A DNA stretch of 64,000 nucleotides from Neobacillus driksii. GTDB taxonomy: Bacteria > Bacillota > Bacilli > Bacillales > Cytobacillaceae. The notes under the pieces are model-generated. The model saw only the letters and a list, made by a program, of their open reading frames with translations, was not told where the DNA came from and made no database searches. Within the stretch, counting starts at the first letter, position 1. The number at the start of each line of letters is the position of its first letter. The stretch lies in contig NZ_JACCBX010000005.1 of NCBI RefSeq assembly GCF_013409995.1, forward strand, positions 456,928-520,927, given 5' to 3'. The translations under genes and the position numbers were made by a program. Shown here one piece after another: positions 48,113 through 61,055 of this stretch.

Positions 48113-50002
48113 TTATGAATTACTTGTTCTAGACACTTTTCCTTGTTCCAAATATACAAGAAGAATCGATATATCGGATGGATTTACACCAGAGATTCTA
48201 GAAGCTTGGGCAAGTGATAAGGGTTTGATTTGTTTTAGCTTTTGCTTTGCTTCCGTTGCAAGACTTGATATCGCATCATAGTCGATGTTTTCAGGAATTT
48301 TCTTATTCTCCATCTTCTTTAAACGTTCAACCTGCTGAAGTGACTTTTCAATATAACCGTCATATTTAACTTGGATTTCAACCTGCTCTTTTATATCCTG
48401 GTCTAACTCCACATCGCTTGGTGCTAGTCTTTCGATGTGTTCGTAGTTCATTTCAGGTCGCTTCAATAAATCAGCCGCAAGAATTCCATCCTTAAGCTCA
48501 CTACCGCCAATGCTTCGAATAAGCTCCTGAACTTCAGTGGAAGGTCTTATTCTAATGGATGAAAGCCTTTCTTTTTCTGCTTCTACCGCAGCTTTTTTAG
48601 CTAAAAATCTTTGATAACGTTCTTCAGGTATTAGACCAATCGAATAACCAATCTCCGTCAACCGTAAGTCTGCATTATCATGGCGTAACAAAAGACGATA
48701 TTCTGCTCTGGATGTTAGCAGACGATATGGTTCATTTGTTCCTTTTGTAATTAAATCATCTATTAATACACCAATATAGGCATCTGAACGACTTAGTATT
48801 AAAGGATCTTTTCCAAGTGCACTTAAACCGGCATTGATTCCTGCCATAATCCCTTGTCCCGCTGCTTCCTCATATCCTGAGGTTCCATTAATTTGACCAG
48901 CAGTAAAGAGATTTTTAACTACCTTTGTTTCAAGTGTCGGCCAAAGTTGAGTTGGGTTAATCGCATCGTACTCAATCGCATATCCAGATCTCATCATTTG
49001 AACATTTTCTAAACCTGGAATGGTTTTAAGGATTTGCTGCTGAACATCTTCCGGTAAACTTGTCGATAAGCCTTGTACATAAACTTCCTGTGTTTTTCTG
49101 CCTTCAGGCTCGAGGAAGATTTGGTGACGCGGCTTATCGTTGAAACGGACCACTTTATCTTCGATAGATGGACAGTAACGCGGACCTGTTCCTTTAATCA
49201 TTCCTGAATACATCGGTGAACGATGAAGGTTCTGATCAATTAATGTATGTGTTTGCTCATTTGTATACGTCAACCAGCATGGAAGCTGGTCAGTAATATA
49301 CTTAGTTGTTTCATATGAGAACGCTCTTGGAACTTCATCCCCGGGCTGAATCTCCGTTTTACTGTAATCAATCGTATGGCTATTAACCCGAGGCGGGGTA
49401 CCTGTCTTAAAACGAACCAATTCAAATCCAAGTTCCTCTAAATGTTCCGATAACTTAATCGATGGCTGTTGGTTATTTGGACCGCTTGAATATTTCAATT
49501 CTCCGAGGATGATTTCTCCACGAAGATAGGTACCAGTCGTGATTACAACTGTTTTGGCACGGTAAATCGCACCGGTTTTTGTAATTACCCCAACACAGAC
49601 CCCATCCTCAACGATTAGTCTTTCAACCATTCCTTGAAGGAGTGTAAGGTTTGGTGTTTCTTCTATTGTTCTTTTCATTTCGTACTGGTAGTCAACTTTA
49701 TCTGCTTGGGCACGCAAAGCACGCACTGCGGGACCCTTCCCCGTATTCAACATTCTCATTTGAATATATGTTTTATCAATATTTCTGCCCATTTCGCCGC
49801 CAAGTGCATCTATTTCCCGGACAACAATTCCTTTTGCCGGTCCGCCAATAGATGGATTACATGGCATAAAGGCCACCATATCGAGATTAATGGTGATCAT
49901 TAGTGTTTTTGCACCCATACGTGCCGCCGCGAGGCCTGCCTCACAGCCTGCATGACCAGCCCCAATGACCACAACGTCAAAATTACCTGCTTCGTATGAC
50001 AT
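48113..50002 (-). CDS. mnmG: tRNA cmnm5U34 modification enzyme MnmG (GidA)
   Basis: 629 residues. The FAD-binding start is [21 protein letters not shown]. Family blocks include [43 protein letters not shown] (in part) and [16 protein letters not shown], followed by the C-terminal MnmE-interacting domain. With MnmE it adds the carboxymethylaminomethyl group at wobble U34. The ribosome site GAGGAGG is strong, 30 bp after mnmE. Confidence 0.97.
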   Translation of the reverse strand: MSYEAGNFDVVVIGAGHAGCEAGLAAARMGAKTLMITINLDMVAFMPCNPSIGGPAKGIVVREIDALGGEMGRNIDKTYIQMRMLNTGKGPAVRALRAQADKVDYQYEMKRTIEETPNLTLLQGMVERLIVEDGVCVGVITKTGAIYRAKTVVITTGTYLRGEIILGELKYSSGPNNQQPSIKLSEHLEELGFELVRFKTGTPPRVNSHTIDYSKTEIQPGDEVPRAFSYETTKYITDQLPCWLTYTNEQTHTLIDQNLHRSPMYSGMIKGTGPRYCPSIEDKVVRFNDKPRHQIFLEPEGRKTQEVYVQGLSTSLPEDVQQQILKTIPGLENVQMMRSGYAIEYDAINPTQLWPTLETKVVKNLFTAGQINGTSGYEEAAGQGIMAGINAGLSALGKDPLILSRSDAYIGVLIDDLITKGTNEPYRLLTSRAEYRLLLRHDNADLRLTEIGYSIGLIPEERYQRFLAKKAAVEAEKERLSSIRIRPSTEVQELIRSIGGSELKDGILAADLLKRPEMNYEHIERLAPSDVELDQDIKEQVEIQVKYDGYIEKSLQQVERLKKMENKKIPENIDYDAISSLATEAKQKLKQIKPLSLAQASRISGVNPSDISILLVYLEQGKVSRTSNS

Positions 50003-50032
50003 CTCTTTCCTCCTCTTTCAATACTACTTCTA

Positions 50033-51418
50033 TTACTTTCCTAGACAGAACTGTGAAAATAACTGATCGATTAAACTTTCGTGTACACTATCACCGATGA
50101 CTTCCCCGAGCAATTCCCATGTTCTTGTTATATCTATTTGTACGATATCAATGGGAGTTCCTATTTCTACTCCATTAATCGCTTCTTCTATTGTGTGCAA
50201 ACTTTGTCCGATCAGAGCAATGTGGCGGCTGTTAGATAGATACGTCATATCTCCAGCTTCAATGGACCCTTCAAAGAACAAGGATGATATAGCTTCTTCG
50301 AGCTCATCAACACCGCGATCCTCCAATAATGAGGTGGTTACGATTTTGTGCTCTCTTGCCAGCTCCTTTACACGTTCCATATCAATTTTCTGCGTGAGGT
50401 CTGTCTTATTGACGATGACGATAACATCCATCCCTTTAACCGCTTCAAAGAGATTTTCATCCTCTTTTGTAAATTGGTCACCGTAATTTAATACCAACAA
50501 TATTAGATCTGCTTCTTTTAATACCTGTCTAGATTTTTCTACTCCAATTCGTTCAACAATATCTTCCGTTTCTCTTATACCCGCAGTATCTAGTAGTCTA
50601 AGTGGTACGCCGCGAACATTGACATACTCCTCAATGACATCACGGGTTGTCCCAGGAATGTCAGTGACAATTGCTTTATTCTCTTGAACCAGACTATTTA
50701 ATAACGAAGATTTTCCGACGTTTGGGCGGCCAACGATTACTGTAGAAAGACCTTCACGCAATATTTTTCCTTGCTGAGAGGTTTGCAGTAGTTTTTTTAA
50801 TTCATCTCGAACATAAATAGCCTTTTCTAACAACATATTATGTGTCATTTCTTCAACATCGTCATATTCGGGATAATCTATATTTACTTCGACATGCGCA
50901 AGTATTTCTAAAATTTCCTGACGCAAGCCCCTGATTAACTTTGATAACCGACCTTCCATTTGTCCTAAAGCCACATTCATTGCACGATCCGTTTTGGCTC
51001 TGATTAAATCCATTACTGCTTCTGCTTGAGATAAATCAATCCGGCCATTTAAAAATGCCCGTTTTGTAAATTCACCTGGCTCAGCTAGTCTAGCCCCATA
51101 GGCCAGTACATGCTGCAAGACACGATTAACAGAAACAATTCCGCCGTGACAATTTATTTCTACTACATCTTCCTTTGTAAAAGTTTTTGGTCCCTTCATA
51201 ATCGATACCATTACTTCCTCAATTACTTGCTCCGTCCTTGGATCAATTAAATGGCCATAATGAATCGTATGGGTTGAAACCTCTGTTAACCTTTTACCGC
51301 CGATGCCTCGAAAAATTTGATCCGCGATTTTAATGGAATCATCGCCACTCAACCGTACAATTGCAATTGCTCCCTCACCCATCGGTGTCGATATGGCAGC
51401 TATCGTATCAAATTCCAT
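50033..51418 (-). CDS. mnmE: tRNA modification GTPase MnmE (TrmE)
   Basis: 461 residues from the ATG at 51418 (GGTGA upstream). An N-terminal folate-binding domain begins [20 protein letters not shown]. Helical regions surround a G domain: [32 protein letters not shown] and NKTDL. The C-terminal FCLGK supplies the catalytic Cys. It forms the MnmEG complex. Confidence 0.97.
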   Translation of the reverse strand: MEFDTIAAISTPMGEGAIAIVRLSGDDSIKIADQIFRGIGGKRLTEVSTHTIHYGHLIDPRTEQVIEEVMVSIMKGPKTFTKEDVVEINCHGGIVSVNRVLQHVLAYGARLAEPGEFTKRAFLNGRIDLSQAEAVMDLIRAKTDRAMNVALGQMEGRLSKLIRGLRQEILEILAHVEVNIDYPEYDDVEEMTHNMLLEKAIYVRDELKKLLQTSQQGKILREGLSTVIVGRPNVGKSSLLNSLVQENKAIVTDIPGTTRDVIEEYVNVRGVPLRLLDTAGIRETEDIVERIGVEKSRQVLKEADLILLVLNYGDQFTKEDENLFEAVKGMDVIVIVNKTDLTQKIDMERVKELAREHKIVTTSLLEDRGVDELEEAISSLFFEGSIEAGDMTYLSNSRHIALIGQSLHTIEEAINGVEIGTPIDIVQIDITRTWELLGEVIGDSVHESLIDQLFSQFCLGK

Positions 51419-51652
51419 TACTTTCACCACTCTTTATAAAATTAATCTATATAAAAATGAAATATTTTTACTCCAAATTATTAGAATACCACATCTGTTC
51501 TTCTCTGAAAAACCAGAAATCTCAGCGATAATTTATCCACAACCCGAAAAATGTCTACCTATTATTTTAACTTATCCACATGTGAATAACAATAAAACAA
51601 GAGATTTCATATAATTGTTATAAACATGTGCATTTTAGACTTAAAAATGACA

Positions 51653-51685
51653 ACAAAAAAAAGACATCCTGCAAACAGGATGTCT
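51653..51685 (-). terminator. jag terminator
   Basis: 10-bp stem AGACATCCTG/CAGGATGTCT followed by eight Ts on the minus strand. Confidence 0.9.
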
Positions 51686-51694
51686 ATACTCATT

Positions 51695-52315
51695 TTATTT
51701 AACTGGTGAAATAACGATATGCCTGTGTGGATCTGAACCATCTGAAAAGGTTTTAACGCGTTTATTGTCGGATAATGCTGTGTGAATGACTTTACGCTCG
51801 TAAGAAGGCATTGGTTCCAAGGCAACATCCTTGCCAGTTTTTACGGCCTTTAGGGCAAGACGATGAGCTAACTGGATCAGCGTATCATTTCTTCGATTTC
51901 GGTAATCTTCCGCATCCAAAATAACCGTTAAGTATTGATTAGAAAAACGATTAATGATTAGCTGTGTTAAATATTGCAGTGAATTTAACGTTTGTCCTCT
52001 TTTTCCAATTAAAAGAGCGATCTTTTCACCAGTCATAACAAATAGAATTTGTTTTCCATCTCGTCTCGTTTCGATATCGATAGGGGCTCCCATTTGTTCA
52101 CTAACCTGAAGAAGAAATTTCTTAGCTTCTTCAATTGGATCAATGATGACAGTAACCTTAACAACAGCAGGGCGTGAACCGAAAATCCCAAAAATGCCCT
52201 TTTTACCTTCATCAATTATAGCTACATCTGTGCGGTCTTTTGTTGTATTTAACTGAGCTAAAGCTGATTCCACTGCTTCTTCGACTGTTTGTCCGGTAGC
52301 AGTTACTTGTTTCAC
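51695..52315 (-). CDS. jag: RNA-binding protein Jag/KhpB (SpoIIIJ-associated)
   Basis: 206 residues. Order: Jag-N domain ([19 protein letters not shown]), KH domain with [13 protein letters not shown] (a GxxG-type loop), and a C-terminal R3H domain ([21 protein letters not shown] region with the R-x3-H type ending PSYERKVIH). It binds RNA, probably with KhpA. Its ATG overlaps the spoIIIJ stop by four bases. Confidence 0.94.
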   Translation of the reverse strand: MKQVTATGQTVEEAVESALAQLNTTKDRTDVAIIDEGKKGIFGIFGSRPAVVKVTVIIDPIEEAKKFLLQVSEQMGAPIDIETRRDGKQILFVMTGEKIALLIGKRGQTLNSLQYLTQLIINRFSNQYLTVILDAEDYRNRRNDTLIQLAHRLALKAVKTGKDVALEPMPSYERKVIHTALSDNKRVKTFSDGSDPHRHIVISPVK

Positions 52316-53088
52316 TTTTTTGCTCCTCCCGCTTTACCGGATTCTTGCACTTTTCTCAAGTCCGGTCCTTTAATGAAATAGGTTTGAACAATCATGAAAA
52401 GATTTCCGACTACCCAATACAAGGAAAGGGCTGCTGGGAAATTAAAAGCAAAAATGACAATCATAATTGGCATCATCCAAAGCATCATCGCCATTTGCGG
52501 ATTATGCTCTTGACCAGCCATCATCAATTTTTGCTGAATAAATGTAGTGATACCCGCAATAATTGGCAAGATGTAAAAAGGATCCTTGTCCCCAAGATCA
52601 AACCAAAGGAAACTATGATCAGCAATTTCTCTTGTTCTTGATATTGCATGATAAAAACCAATTAGAATAGGCATTTGGACGATTAATGGAAAACATCCCG
52701 CCATCGGATTTACTCCGTGCTTTTGAAAAAGAGCCATTGTTTCTTGCTGTAATTTCTGCTGTGTCTTCTGATCCTTAGAGCTGTATTTTTCTCGAAGCGC
52801 CTTCATTTCTGGCTGCAGCGCCTGCATTGCTTTCGAGCTTCTTGTCTGCTTTATCATTAGCGGCAAAATCGCTAATCGAATCAGTATCGTAACCACAATA
52901 AGTGATAACCCAAAGCTTCCACCAAGTATTTCTGCACCTTTCACAATCACCCAGGACAGCGGATAGACTATGTACTCGTTCCAAAAACCTGTACTTTCAG
53001 CATTTATTGGCTTATTAATTTCTGTACAACCAGCTAATAACAAAAATACAGAAACGATGCCAAGCAAAAGTAATATTCGTTTTTTCAA
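52312..53088 (-). CDS. spoIIIJ: Membrane protein insertase YidC1 / SpoIIIJ
   Basis: 258 residues from a TTG with AGGAGG upstream. A lipoprotein signal ends LLLAGC (Cys21). Five membrane helices follow, with the conserved cytoplasmic loop [23 protein letters not shown] (in part) and [13 protein letters not shown] positive tail closes it. It inserts membrane proteins and is required for engulfment-stage sporulation in B. subtilis. Co-transcribed with jag. Confidence 0.95.
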   Translation of the reverse strand: MKKRILLLLGIVSVFLLLAGCTEINKPINAESTGFWNEYIVYPLSWVIVKGAEILGGSFGLSLIVVTILIRLAILPLMIKQTRSSKAMQALQPEMKALREKYSSKDQKTQQKLQQETMALFQKHGVNPMAGCFPLIVQMPILIGFYHAISRTREIADHSFLWFDLGDKDPFYILPIIAGITTFIQQKLMMAGQEHNPQMAMMLWMMPIMIVIFAFNFPAALSLYWVVGNLFMIVQTYFIKGPDLRKVQESGKAGGAKK

Positions 53089-53236
53089 CCGAATTTTCCT
53101 CCTTGAACAATTTATATTCTATTTAATATTAAAATTTTTTATAAAATAACAAGTGTGATATTCAAATGGTATTTTACCATCTTTTAGAATAATTTACCTC
53201 TTAATTTTATAATGAATACAACATTATTTTAGCTGA

Positions 53237-53581
53237 CTACCTTCTCTTGAAAACCTTTCCAACCTTAAAGACGTGGGTTAAACTTTTTTTCACTTCAAAA
53301 AAGTCCATATCAGCTGCAGGTTTTCTAGCAATAATCACGTAATCATTCCCTGGAACAATTTGATCTGATAGTTCGAAAACAGCTTGTCTTATGTATCGTT
53401 TTATTTGATTTCTCGTTACAGCATTTCCTACCTTTTTGCTGACTGAAAGTCCGATTCGAAAATCCTCTTGACCCTCTTTCGGCAGGCTATAGACAACAAA
53501 CTGCCGGTTAGCAAAGGATTGTCCCTTTTGAAATGCCTCTTGAAATTCTTTATTCTTCTTTACGCGTAATTCTTTCTTCAT
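53237..53581 (-). CDS. rnpA: Ribonuclease P protein component
   Basis: 114 residues from the ATG at 53581 (GGAAGGTG upstream). [20 protein letters not shown] start, and the RNR-type block [21 protein letters not shown]. It assists the RNA subunit in trimming tRNA 5' ends. The 53089-53236 gap to spoIIIJ shows no gene. Confidence 0.96.
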   Translation of the reverse strand: MKKELRVKKNKEFQEAFQKGQSFANRQFVVYSLPKEGQEDFRIGLSVSKKVGNAVTRNQIKRYIRQAVFELSDQIVPGNDYVIIARKPAADMDFFEVKKSLTHVFKVGKVFKRR

Positions 53582-53620
53582 AGAAAACACCTTCCATCTA
53601 CATTAGAAAGATTTTATTAG

Positions 53621-53646
53621 AAAAAAGACCACTGATGTTTCAGTGG
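53621..53646 (-). terminator. Hairpin terminator between rpmH and rnpA
   Basis: 7-bp stem CCACTGA/TCAGTGG then CTTTTTTC on the minus strand. It probably allows partial readthrough into rnpA. Confidence 0.82.
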
Positions 53647-53647
53647 C

Positions 53648-53782
53648 CTAAGCTGATAATACTTTTCTTCCTTTTTGGCGACGGCGTGCTAGAACTTTAC
53701 GTCCGTTTGCACTGCTCATACGACTACGGAAACCGTGAACTTTACTATGTTTACGTTTATTTGGTTGATATGTTCTTTTCAT
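53648..53782 (-). CDS. rpmH: 50S ribosomal protein L34
   Basis: 44 residues, [18 protein letters not shown] start and [13 protein letters not shown] end, which is a complete L34. GGAGGTG lies upstream of the ATG. It is first in the leftward origin operon, behind a consensus promoter at 53828-53856. Confidence 0.98.
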   Translation of the reverse strand: MKRTYQPNKRKHSKVHGFRSRMSSANGRKVLARRRQKGRKVLSA

Positions 53783-53827
53783 ATATGACACCTCCCTGAG
53801 GAATAGCTGTTACAGACAGTCTAATTT

Positions 53828-53856
53828 ATTATAAAGACGGACCCCCATATTGTCAA
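53828..53856 (-). promoter_or_regulatory. Consensus sigma-A promoter of rpmH
   Basis: On the minus strand TTGACA, 17 bp, TATAAT; a perfect match. Confidence 0.88.
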
Positions 53857-53957
53857 CCACCCTTAAAATATTGTTCCCCAGTTCCAAATCTTTTTAAGCC
53901 AAGATCCATTTTAGTCACCAAAGATTTTTAAAGCGATCTTCTTTTTAAAAATTTACC

Positions 53958-54221
53958 TGTGGATATTTTTTTCGACTTTTTTTTCGAGGTTTCACAAGAT
54001 ATTGACAGTTTTTGCACAGGAACCACTACTTGTGGACAAGTTTTAATCACATCTTGTTACAGTTGTGGATAAACAGTGAAAAGGCATTGCACACCTGACT
54101 TTTATCTGATATTATATTTGTGTTTTCACTCTGAATAACTTCGTCTCTAAAATATGTTATCCACAAATTGTGGATAAGGTGTGGACAAGTTATTCTAGCA
54201 TACTGCAGAACCTTGTCCACA
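53958..54221. other. oriC, dnaA-upstream DnaA-box region (incA/incB equivalent)
   Basis: Perfect DnaA boxes at 54064-54072, 54157-54165 and 54169-54177. One-mismatch boxes lie at 53958-53966, 54031-54039, 54180-54188 and 54213-54221, in both orientations. This is the upstream half of the bipartite Bacillus origin and also the dnaA promoter region, where DnaA represses its own gene. The 53783-54486 gap has no protein gene. Confidence 0.9.
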
Positions 54222-54486
54222 AGCGGTGGATATTGTCGAAACTCCACATTATTTCCTATATTATGTTTTTCCACAACCATTGTTTCGTATATTTATAAAT
54301 TAGTAGGTTGTACAGCTTGTATAACATTGTTTTTTCACGGAACTATTGCCCAATTGTTATGGGGTTGCGATTTACGGATACTTCACAACTCTTTGTGAAA
54401 AAATATCTCTATATATGGAGTTTAGACAGAAACGAACCTGCAAAATGCATTTGAATAATAGATAGATAATAAAGGAGGGACAACCG

Positions 54487-55833
54487 TTGGAGAATATTGC
54501 GGATCTTTGGAATGCTGCTTTAGCCAATATTGAGAAAAAGATTAGCAAGCCTAGTTATGACACCTGGCTGAAGTCCACAAAGGCCCATTCCCTTCAAGGC
54601 AATCTACTTGTGATTACTGCTCCAAATGAATTTGCACGTGATTGGCTCGAGGAGCGTTACTCTCAGTTAATTGCTGGAATCCTGTATGAAATTACTGGAG
54701 AAGAGCTATCTGTTAAGTTCATTATTCCGCAAAATCAAAAAGAGGAAGACCCAGACTTGCTATTGCCAGCTAAAAAGGCAAAAAAAGAGGATGATCAGCA
54801 TGATTTTCCACAAAATATTTTAAACCCAAAGTATCTTTTTGATACGTTTGTTATTGGTTCGGGCAACCGATTTGCGCACGCAGCATCCCTTGCTGTAGCG
54901 GAGGCACCCGCAAAAGCATACAATCCCTTATTTATTTATGGGGGCGTTGGTTTAGGCAAAACACACTTAATGCACGCAATTGGTCATTACGTTTTAGAGC
55001 ATAAACCGAACGCAAAGGTAGTTTATTTGTCTTCAGAGAAATTTACGAATGAATTTATTAATTCTATTCGTGACAATAAAGCTGTCGAATTCCGCAATAA
55101 GTATCGAAACGTTGATGTGTTACTAATTGATGATATTCAATTCTTAGCTGGAAAAGAATCAACGCAAGAGGAATTTTTCCATACTTTTAATACTCTTCAT
55201 GAGGAAAGCAAACAAATCGTTATTTCAAGTGACCGTCCACCTAGGGAAATTCCAACACTTGAAGACCGACTGCGTTCACGTTTTGAATGGGGATTAATCA
55301 CAGATATTACTCCTCCAGATTTAGAAACACGAATTGCGATTCTTCGGAAAAAGGCTAAGGCTGAAGGATTAGATATACCAAATGAGGTTATGCTCTATAT
55401 CGCTAACCAAATTGATACAAATATCAGAGAGCTTGAGGGAGCATTGATCCGCGTGGTGGCCTATTCTTCCTTAATCAATAAAGATATTAATGCCGATTTA
55501 GCTTCGGAAGCGTTAAAGGATATCATTCCTAGCTCAAAACCTAAAGTAATCACTATTCTTGATATCCAGAGAACGGTCGGTGAACACTTTAGTGTAAAAC
55601 TTGAAGATTTTAAAGCGAAAAAGAGAACAAAATCAGTAGCCTTTCCAAGACAAATTGCGATGTACCTATCAAGGGAATTAACCGATTATTCATTACCAAA
55701 GATAGGAGAAGAATTTGGAGGTCGTGATCATACCACGGTCATCCATGCTCATGAAAAGATTTCCAAGCTTTTGCAAACCGATCTTCAGCTGCAAAAACAA
55801 ATGAAAGAGCTAAATGAGTTGTTGAGAGTTTAA
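54487..55833 (+). CDS. dnaA: Chromosomal replication initiator DnaA
   Basis: 448 residues from a TTG with AAAGGAGGG upstream. Domain I is residues 1-80 ([23 protein letters not shown] in part), domain II is a short acidic linker, and domain III is AAA+ with Walker [10 protein letters not shown] (152-160), Walker [13 protein letters not shown] and a sensor region. Domain IV has the DnaA signature [14 protein letters not shown] that reads DnaA boxes. It opens oriC and is flanked by both box clusters. Confidence 0.98.
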   Translation: MENIADLWNAALANIEKKISKPSYDTWLKSTKAHSLQGNLLVITAPNEFARDWLEERYSQLIAGILYEITGEELSVKFIIPQNQKEEDPDLLLPAKKAKKEDDQHDFPQNILNPKYLFDTFVIGSGNRFAHAASLAVAEAPAKAYNPLFIYGGVGLGKTHLMHAIGHYVLEHKPNAKVVYLSSEKFTNEFINSIRDNKAVEFRNKYRNVDVLLIDDIQFLAGKESTQEEFFHTFNTLHEESKQIVISSDRPPREIPTLEDRLRSRFEWGLITDITPPDLETRIAILRKKAKAEGLDIPNEVMLYIANQIDTNIRELEGALIRVVAYSSLINKDINADLASEALKDIIPSSKPKVITILDIQRTVGEHFSVKLEDFKAKKRTKSVAFPRQIAMYLSRELTDYSLPKIGEEFGGRDHTTVIHAHEKISKLLQTDLQLQKQMKELNELLRV

Positions 55834-55866
55834 AAAAATGTGAATAACTTGGACTAGTTTATGCAC

Positions 55867-55985
55867 AGTCTGTCCACATGTGGATAGACTGTGTTTCCAT
55901 TGTAAAAAATAAGTTATCCACATACTAACAGGACCTACTAGTACTTCTACTGTTTTTTTATTTAAAAAACTTATTATTATATGTT
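55867..55985. other. oriC unwinding region downstream of dnaA (incC equivalent)
   Basis: A head-to-head pair of DnaA boxes forms a 24-bp near-palindrome (55867-55890). A perfect TTATCCACA follows at 55914-55922, then DnaA-trio-like TACTAGTACTTCTACTG at 55935-55951 and an AT-only stretch to about 55980. This box, trio and AT-rich order is that of the B. subtilis basal unwinding system, so strand opening should begin here. Confidence 0.87.
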
Positions 55986-56039
55986 CAAAAATTTTCATTT
56001 ATGCGTACTTAGAACAAAAATTGCTGGGAGGATTATAAA

Positions 56040-57176
56040 ATGAGATTTATCATCCAACGGGACCGTCTTGTCCAAAGTGTCCAAGATGTTATGAAGGCTG
56101 TCACTTCGAGAACGACAATCCCAATTTTAACGGGAATCAAAATTACAGCTAGCAGTGAGGGAGTAACCCTAACGGGAAGTGACTCCGATATTTCAATTGA
56201 GTCTTTTATTCCAAATGAGGAAGACGGAGATGAGATTGTAGAAATCAAACAAGCCGGTTCTATCGTCCTTCAAGCAAAATTTTTTAGTGAAATTGTAAAA
56301 AAATTACCTACTGACTCAGTTGAAATTGAAGTACTAGGATCTTTACAAACCGTTATCCGATCTGGGAAATCTGAATTTAATTTAAACGGACTTGACGCAG
56401 AAGAGTATCCGCACCTGCCGCAAATAGAAGAAAATAATAAATTTCATATTGCAACGGATCTTCTGAAAACGATGATACGCCAAACCTTTTTTGCCGTATC
56501 CACATCAGAAACACGTCCCATCTTGACAGGTGTAAACTGGAAGATCGAAAATGGTGAACTGAACTGTATTGCAACAGATAGCCATCGTCTGGCATTGAGA
56601 AAAGCAAAAATAGAAATTGAAAATAACGAAAGCTACAATGTTGTTATACCAGGTAAGAGTCTAAATGAACTGAGTAAAATCATAGATGACTCGAATGAAT
56701 TAATAGATATCGTTATCACAGAGAATCAAATTTTGTTTAAAGCGAAGCATTTATTATTTTTCTCAAGGCTGCTAGAAGGAAATTATCCTGACACTTCTAG
56801 ACTGATTCCAAGTGAAAGTAAAACGGATATTATTGTTAATACAAAAGAATTCTTACATGCCATTGATCGTGCTTCCTTACTTGCCCGTGAAGGCAGAAAT
56901 AATGTTGTGAAACTTTCAACTATTGATGGCGGAGTAATAGAGATTTCCTCCAACACACCTGAAGTAGGTAAAGTCGTCGAAGAAATTCAAAGTCAATCCA
57001 TCGATGGAGAAGAATTAAAGATATCTTTTAGTGCTAAATATATGATGGACGCCCTAAAAGCACTTGAAGGTACAGATATAAGGATTAGTTTCACTGGTGC
57101 AATGCGACCGTTTGTTATCAATCCATTGCATGATGAAACCACACTTCAGCTGATTTTACCTGTAAGAACTTACTAG
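56040..57176 (+). CDS. dnaN: DNA polymerase III beta subunit (sliding clamp)
   Basis: 378 residues, three clamp domains. MRFIIQRDRLVQSVQDVMKA start, RTTIPILTGI, and the C-terminal FTGAMRPFVINP with LILPVRTY end. It tethers polymerase and partner proteins to DNA. The ribosome site GGGAGG precedes the ATG. It is the second gene of the dnaA-dnaN group. Confidence 0.98.
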   Translation: MRFIIQRDRLVQSVQDVMKAVTSRTTIPILTGIKITASSEGVTLTGSDSDISIESFIPNEEDGDEIVEIKQAGSIVLQAKFFSEIVKKLPTDSVEIEVLGSLQTVIRSGKSEFNLNGLDAEEYPHLPQIEENNKFHIATDLLKTMIRQTFFAVSTSETRPILTGVNWKIENGELNCIATDSHRLALRKAKIEIENNESYNVVIPGKSLNELSKIIDDSNELIDIVITENQILFKAKHLLFFSRLLEGNYPDTSRLIPSESKTDIIVNTKEFLHAIDRASLLAREGRNNVVKLSTIDGGVIEISSNTPEVGKVVEEIQSQSIDGEELKISFSAKYMMDALKALEGTDIRISFTGAMRPFVINPLHDETTLQLILPVRTY

Positions 57177-57279
57177 GATAACCCCATGAATAGTCACCAT
57201 TTTTTTTGGTGACTTTCTTTATTTTTTGTTTTTTAGTAAAATAAAGTATTGAGACCATTTTAGAAATGAGTGATAAACA

Positions 57280-57498
57280 TTGCCTGAAGAAATAAAGCTA
57301 AATACAGAGTTTATTACGTTAGGACAATTTCTTAAATTAGCTGACGTTATCCAATCTGGTGGAATGGCAAAATGGTTTTTAAGTGAAAACGATATTTTTA
57401 TTAATGGCGAACAAGATCAAAGAAGAGGAAGAAAGCTTCGAGCGGGAGATAAAGTCACAATTCCAGGCTTTGGAGAGTTTTTGATTACGAGTAACTAA
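57280..57498 (+). CDS. yaaA: S4-domain protein YaaA
   Basis: 72 residues from a TTG, with only a weak ribosome site (GAGTGA). It is a single S4 RNA-binding fold: [20 protein letters not shown] and [18 protein letters not shown]. In B. subtilis it lies between dnaN and recF and has been linked to ribosome assembly. 16 bp before recF. Confidence 0.93.
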   Translation: MPEEIKLNTEFITLGQFLKLADVIQSGGMAKWFLSENDIFINGEQDQRRGRKLRAGDKVTIPGFGEFLITSN

Positions 57499-57514
57499 AG
57501 GTTGTGTCGTTTTC

Positions 57515-58633
57515 ATGTATATTGAACAATTAGCACTGAGGGATTATCGAAATTATCAGAGCCTATCGGTCGAGTTTGAAAATAAAGTTAATGTAATCCT
57601 TGGGGAAAACGCTCAGGGTAAAACAAATGTGATGGAATCTATTTATGTTTTAGCGATGGCTAAGTCTCATCGAACCTCAAATGATAAAGATCTTATTCGC
57701 TGGGACCAGGAGTATGCTAAAATAGAGGGTAGGGTTCAAAAACAGTATAGCTCATTGCCATTGCAATTAATTATTTCCAAAAAAGGAAAAAAGGCTAAAT
57801 GCAACCATATAGAGCAGCAGAAACTCAGCCAATATGTCGGGAACATGAATGTGGTCATGTTCGCACCGGAAGATTTAAACTTAGTAAAAGGCAGCCCGCA
57901 AGTAAGAAGGCGGTTTATTGATATGGAAATTGGGCAGGTGTCGCCCATTTATTTACATGATATGAGTCAATATCAAAAAATACTTCAACAGAGAAATCAT
58001 TTTTTGAAAATGTTGCAAATAAAAAAACAAACCGATCAAACCATGCTTGAAATTCTTACTGAGCAGTTTATTGATATGGCTGTGAAAATAGTATTGAAAA
58101 GGTTTGAGTTTCTCCACTTGCTTGAAAATTGGGCTAAACCTATTCATAAGGGCATTTCTAGAGGGCTGGAATCATTAGAAATTGTCTATAAACCATCTGT
58201 TGATGTATTAGAAGACCAAGATTTGTCGAAAATGAAAGCAAGCTTTGAGGAAAAATTTAGTAAGGTTAGAAGTAGGGAAATAGAACGTGGTACAACCTTA
58301 TTCGGACCACATCGTGATGATTTGTTGTTTTTTGTAAATAATCGGGATGTTTCGACATTTGGATCACAAGGTCAGCAAAGAACAACGGCACTTTCTGTTA
58401 AGCTTGCCGAAATTGAATTAATTCATTCAGAAATTCGCGAATATCCCATCTTACTCCTTGACGATGTTTTATCGGAATTAGATGATTATCGTCAGTCACA
58501 CTTGCTTAATACCATCCAGGGGAAGGTCCAAACATTCGTTACCACAACGAGTGTGGACGGGATCCATCATCAAACATTAAAAGAAGCTTCAACTTTTGAA
58601 GTAGAGTCTGGGGTTATCAATAAGGTTAATTGA
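57515..58633 (+). CDS. recF: DNA replication and repair protein RecF
   Basis: 372 residues, SMC-like ATPase. [17 protein letters not shown] start, Walker [10 protein letters not shown] near residue 31, signature [18 protein letters not shown], and Walker [13 protein letters not shown]. It helps load RecA at gaps. It follows yaaA closely and is followed by remB within 11 bp. Confidence 0.97.
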   Translation: MYIEQLALRDYRNYQSLSVEFENKVNVILGENAQGKTNVMESIYVLAMAKSHRTSNDKDLIRWDQEYAKIEGRVQKQYSSLPLQLIISKKGKKAKCNHIEQQKLSQYVGNMNVVMFAPEDLNLVKGSPQVRRRFIDMEIGQVSPIYLHDMSQYQKILQQRNHFLKMLQIKKQTDQTMLEILTEQFIDMAVKIVLKRFEFLHLLENWAKPIHKGISRGLESLEIVYKPSVDVLEDQDLSKMKASFEEKFSKVRSREIERGTTLFGPHRDDLLFFVNNRDVSTFGSQGQQRTTALSVKLAEIELIHSEIREYPILLLDDVLSELDDYRQSHLLNTIQGKVQTFVTTTSVDGIHHQTLKEASTFEVESGVINKVN

Positions 58634-58643
58634 GGTGGGAAGT

Positions 58644-58892
58644 GTGTATATTCATGTCGGGGAAGATTTAAATATCAGGGCGAAAGATATCATCGCCATT
58701 CTTGATAAAGGGTGCGTGAATTCTTCAAATCTAGTCGAAGAGTTCTTAGAACAGCATAAGGAAAAGCTTGTTAACCTTTCGAAAAACCCCTTTAAATCTG
58801 TCGTAATTACTTACGACAAGGTTTATTTATCCCCAATTTCTTCTGGAACATTAAAAAAACGTTCAAATCAAAAGGAAATGCAGGAATCTTGA
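58644..58892 (+). CDS. remB: Extracellular-matrix regulator RemB (DUF370)
   Basis: 82 residues from the GTG at 58644, which has GAGGTGG six bases upstream; the GTG at 58635 overlaps that site. VYIHVGEDLNIRAKDIIAIL matches the RemA/RemB fold, and the C-terminal SSGTLKKR block is typical of YaaB. In B. subtilis RemB affects matrix gene expression. Between recF and gyrB. Confidence 0.9.
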   Translation: MYIHVGEDLNIRAKDIIAILDKGCVNSSNLVEEFLEQHKEKLVNLSKNPFKSVVITYDKVYLSPISSGTLKKRSNQKEMQES

Positions 58893-58937
58893 GATTATTA
58901 TTTTTCATTTAGGTTATAGAGTGATTTTTTTGAATGA

Positions 58938-60881
<1,944 letters not shown>

Positions 60882-60884
<3 letters not shown>

Positions 60885-60953
60885 TTTTGTCTAGCGAACA
60901 GCGCTTAGGGATTCGGGGGCTTAAGCCACTGGACAAGGCGCTTCCGCTTTTCA
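60882..60953. repeat. Dispersed repeat copy C (shortened)
   Basis: TGTCTAGCGAACAGCGCTTA, GGGGGCTTAAGCCA, GGACAAGGCGCTTCCGCTTTTC. It shares both ends with copies A and B but lacks the middle. It begins at the gyrB stop codon. Confidence 0.72.
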
Positions 60954-60954
60954 A

Positions 60955-60990
60955 AAAGGGATAGAGGGGTGACCACTATCCTCCTTTTTT
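60955..60990 (+). terminator. Possible weak terminator between gyrB and gyrA
   Basis: Stem AAGG-GATAG/CTATC-CTCCTT followed by a T-run. It may reduce readthrough from gyrB into gyrA. Confidence 0.5.
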
Positions 60991-61055
60991 CGTTTATCTT
61001 GATCTCATTGGATGATGATTAAAGGCAGATCGTCACCAAAATAGGAGGTACTAAA

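Noticed and set aside
54047..54280. Open frame on the minus strand within oriC
   Set aside because: It runs through the DnaA boxes, has no ribosome site, and matches no known protein.
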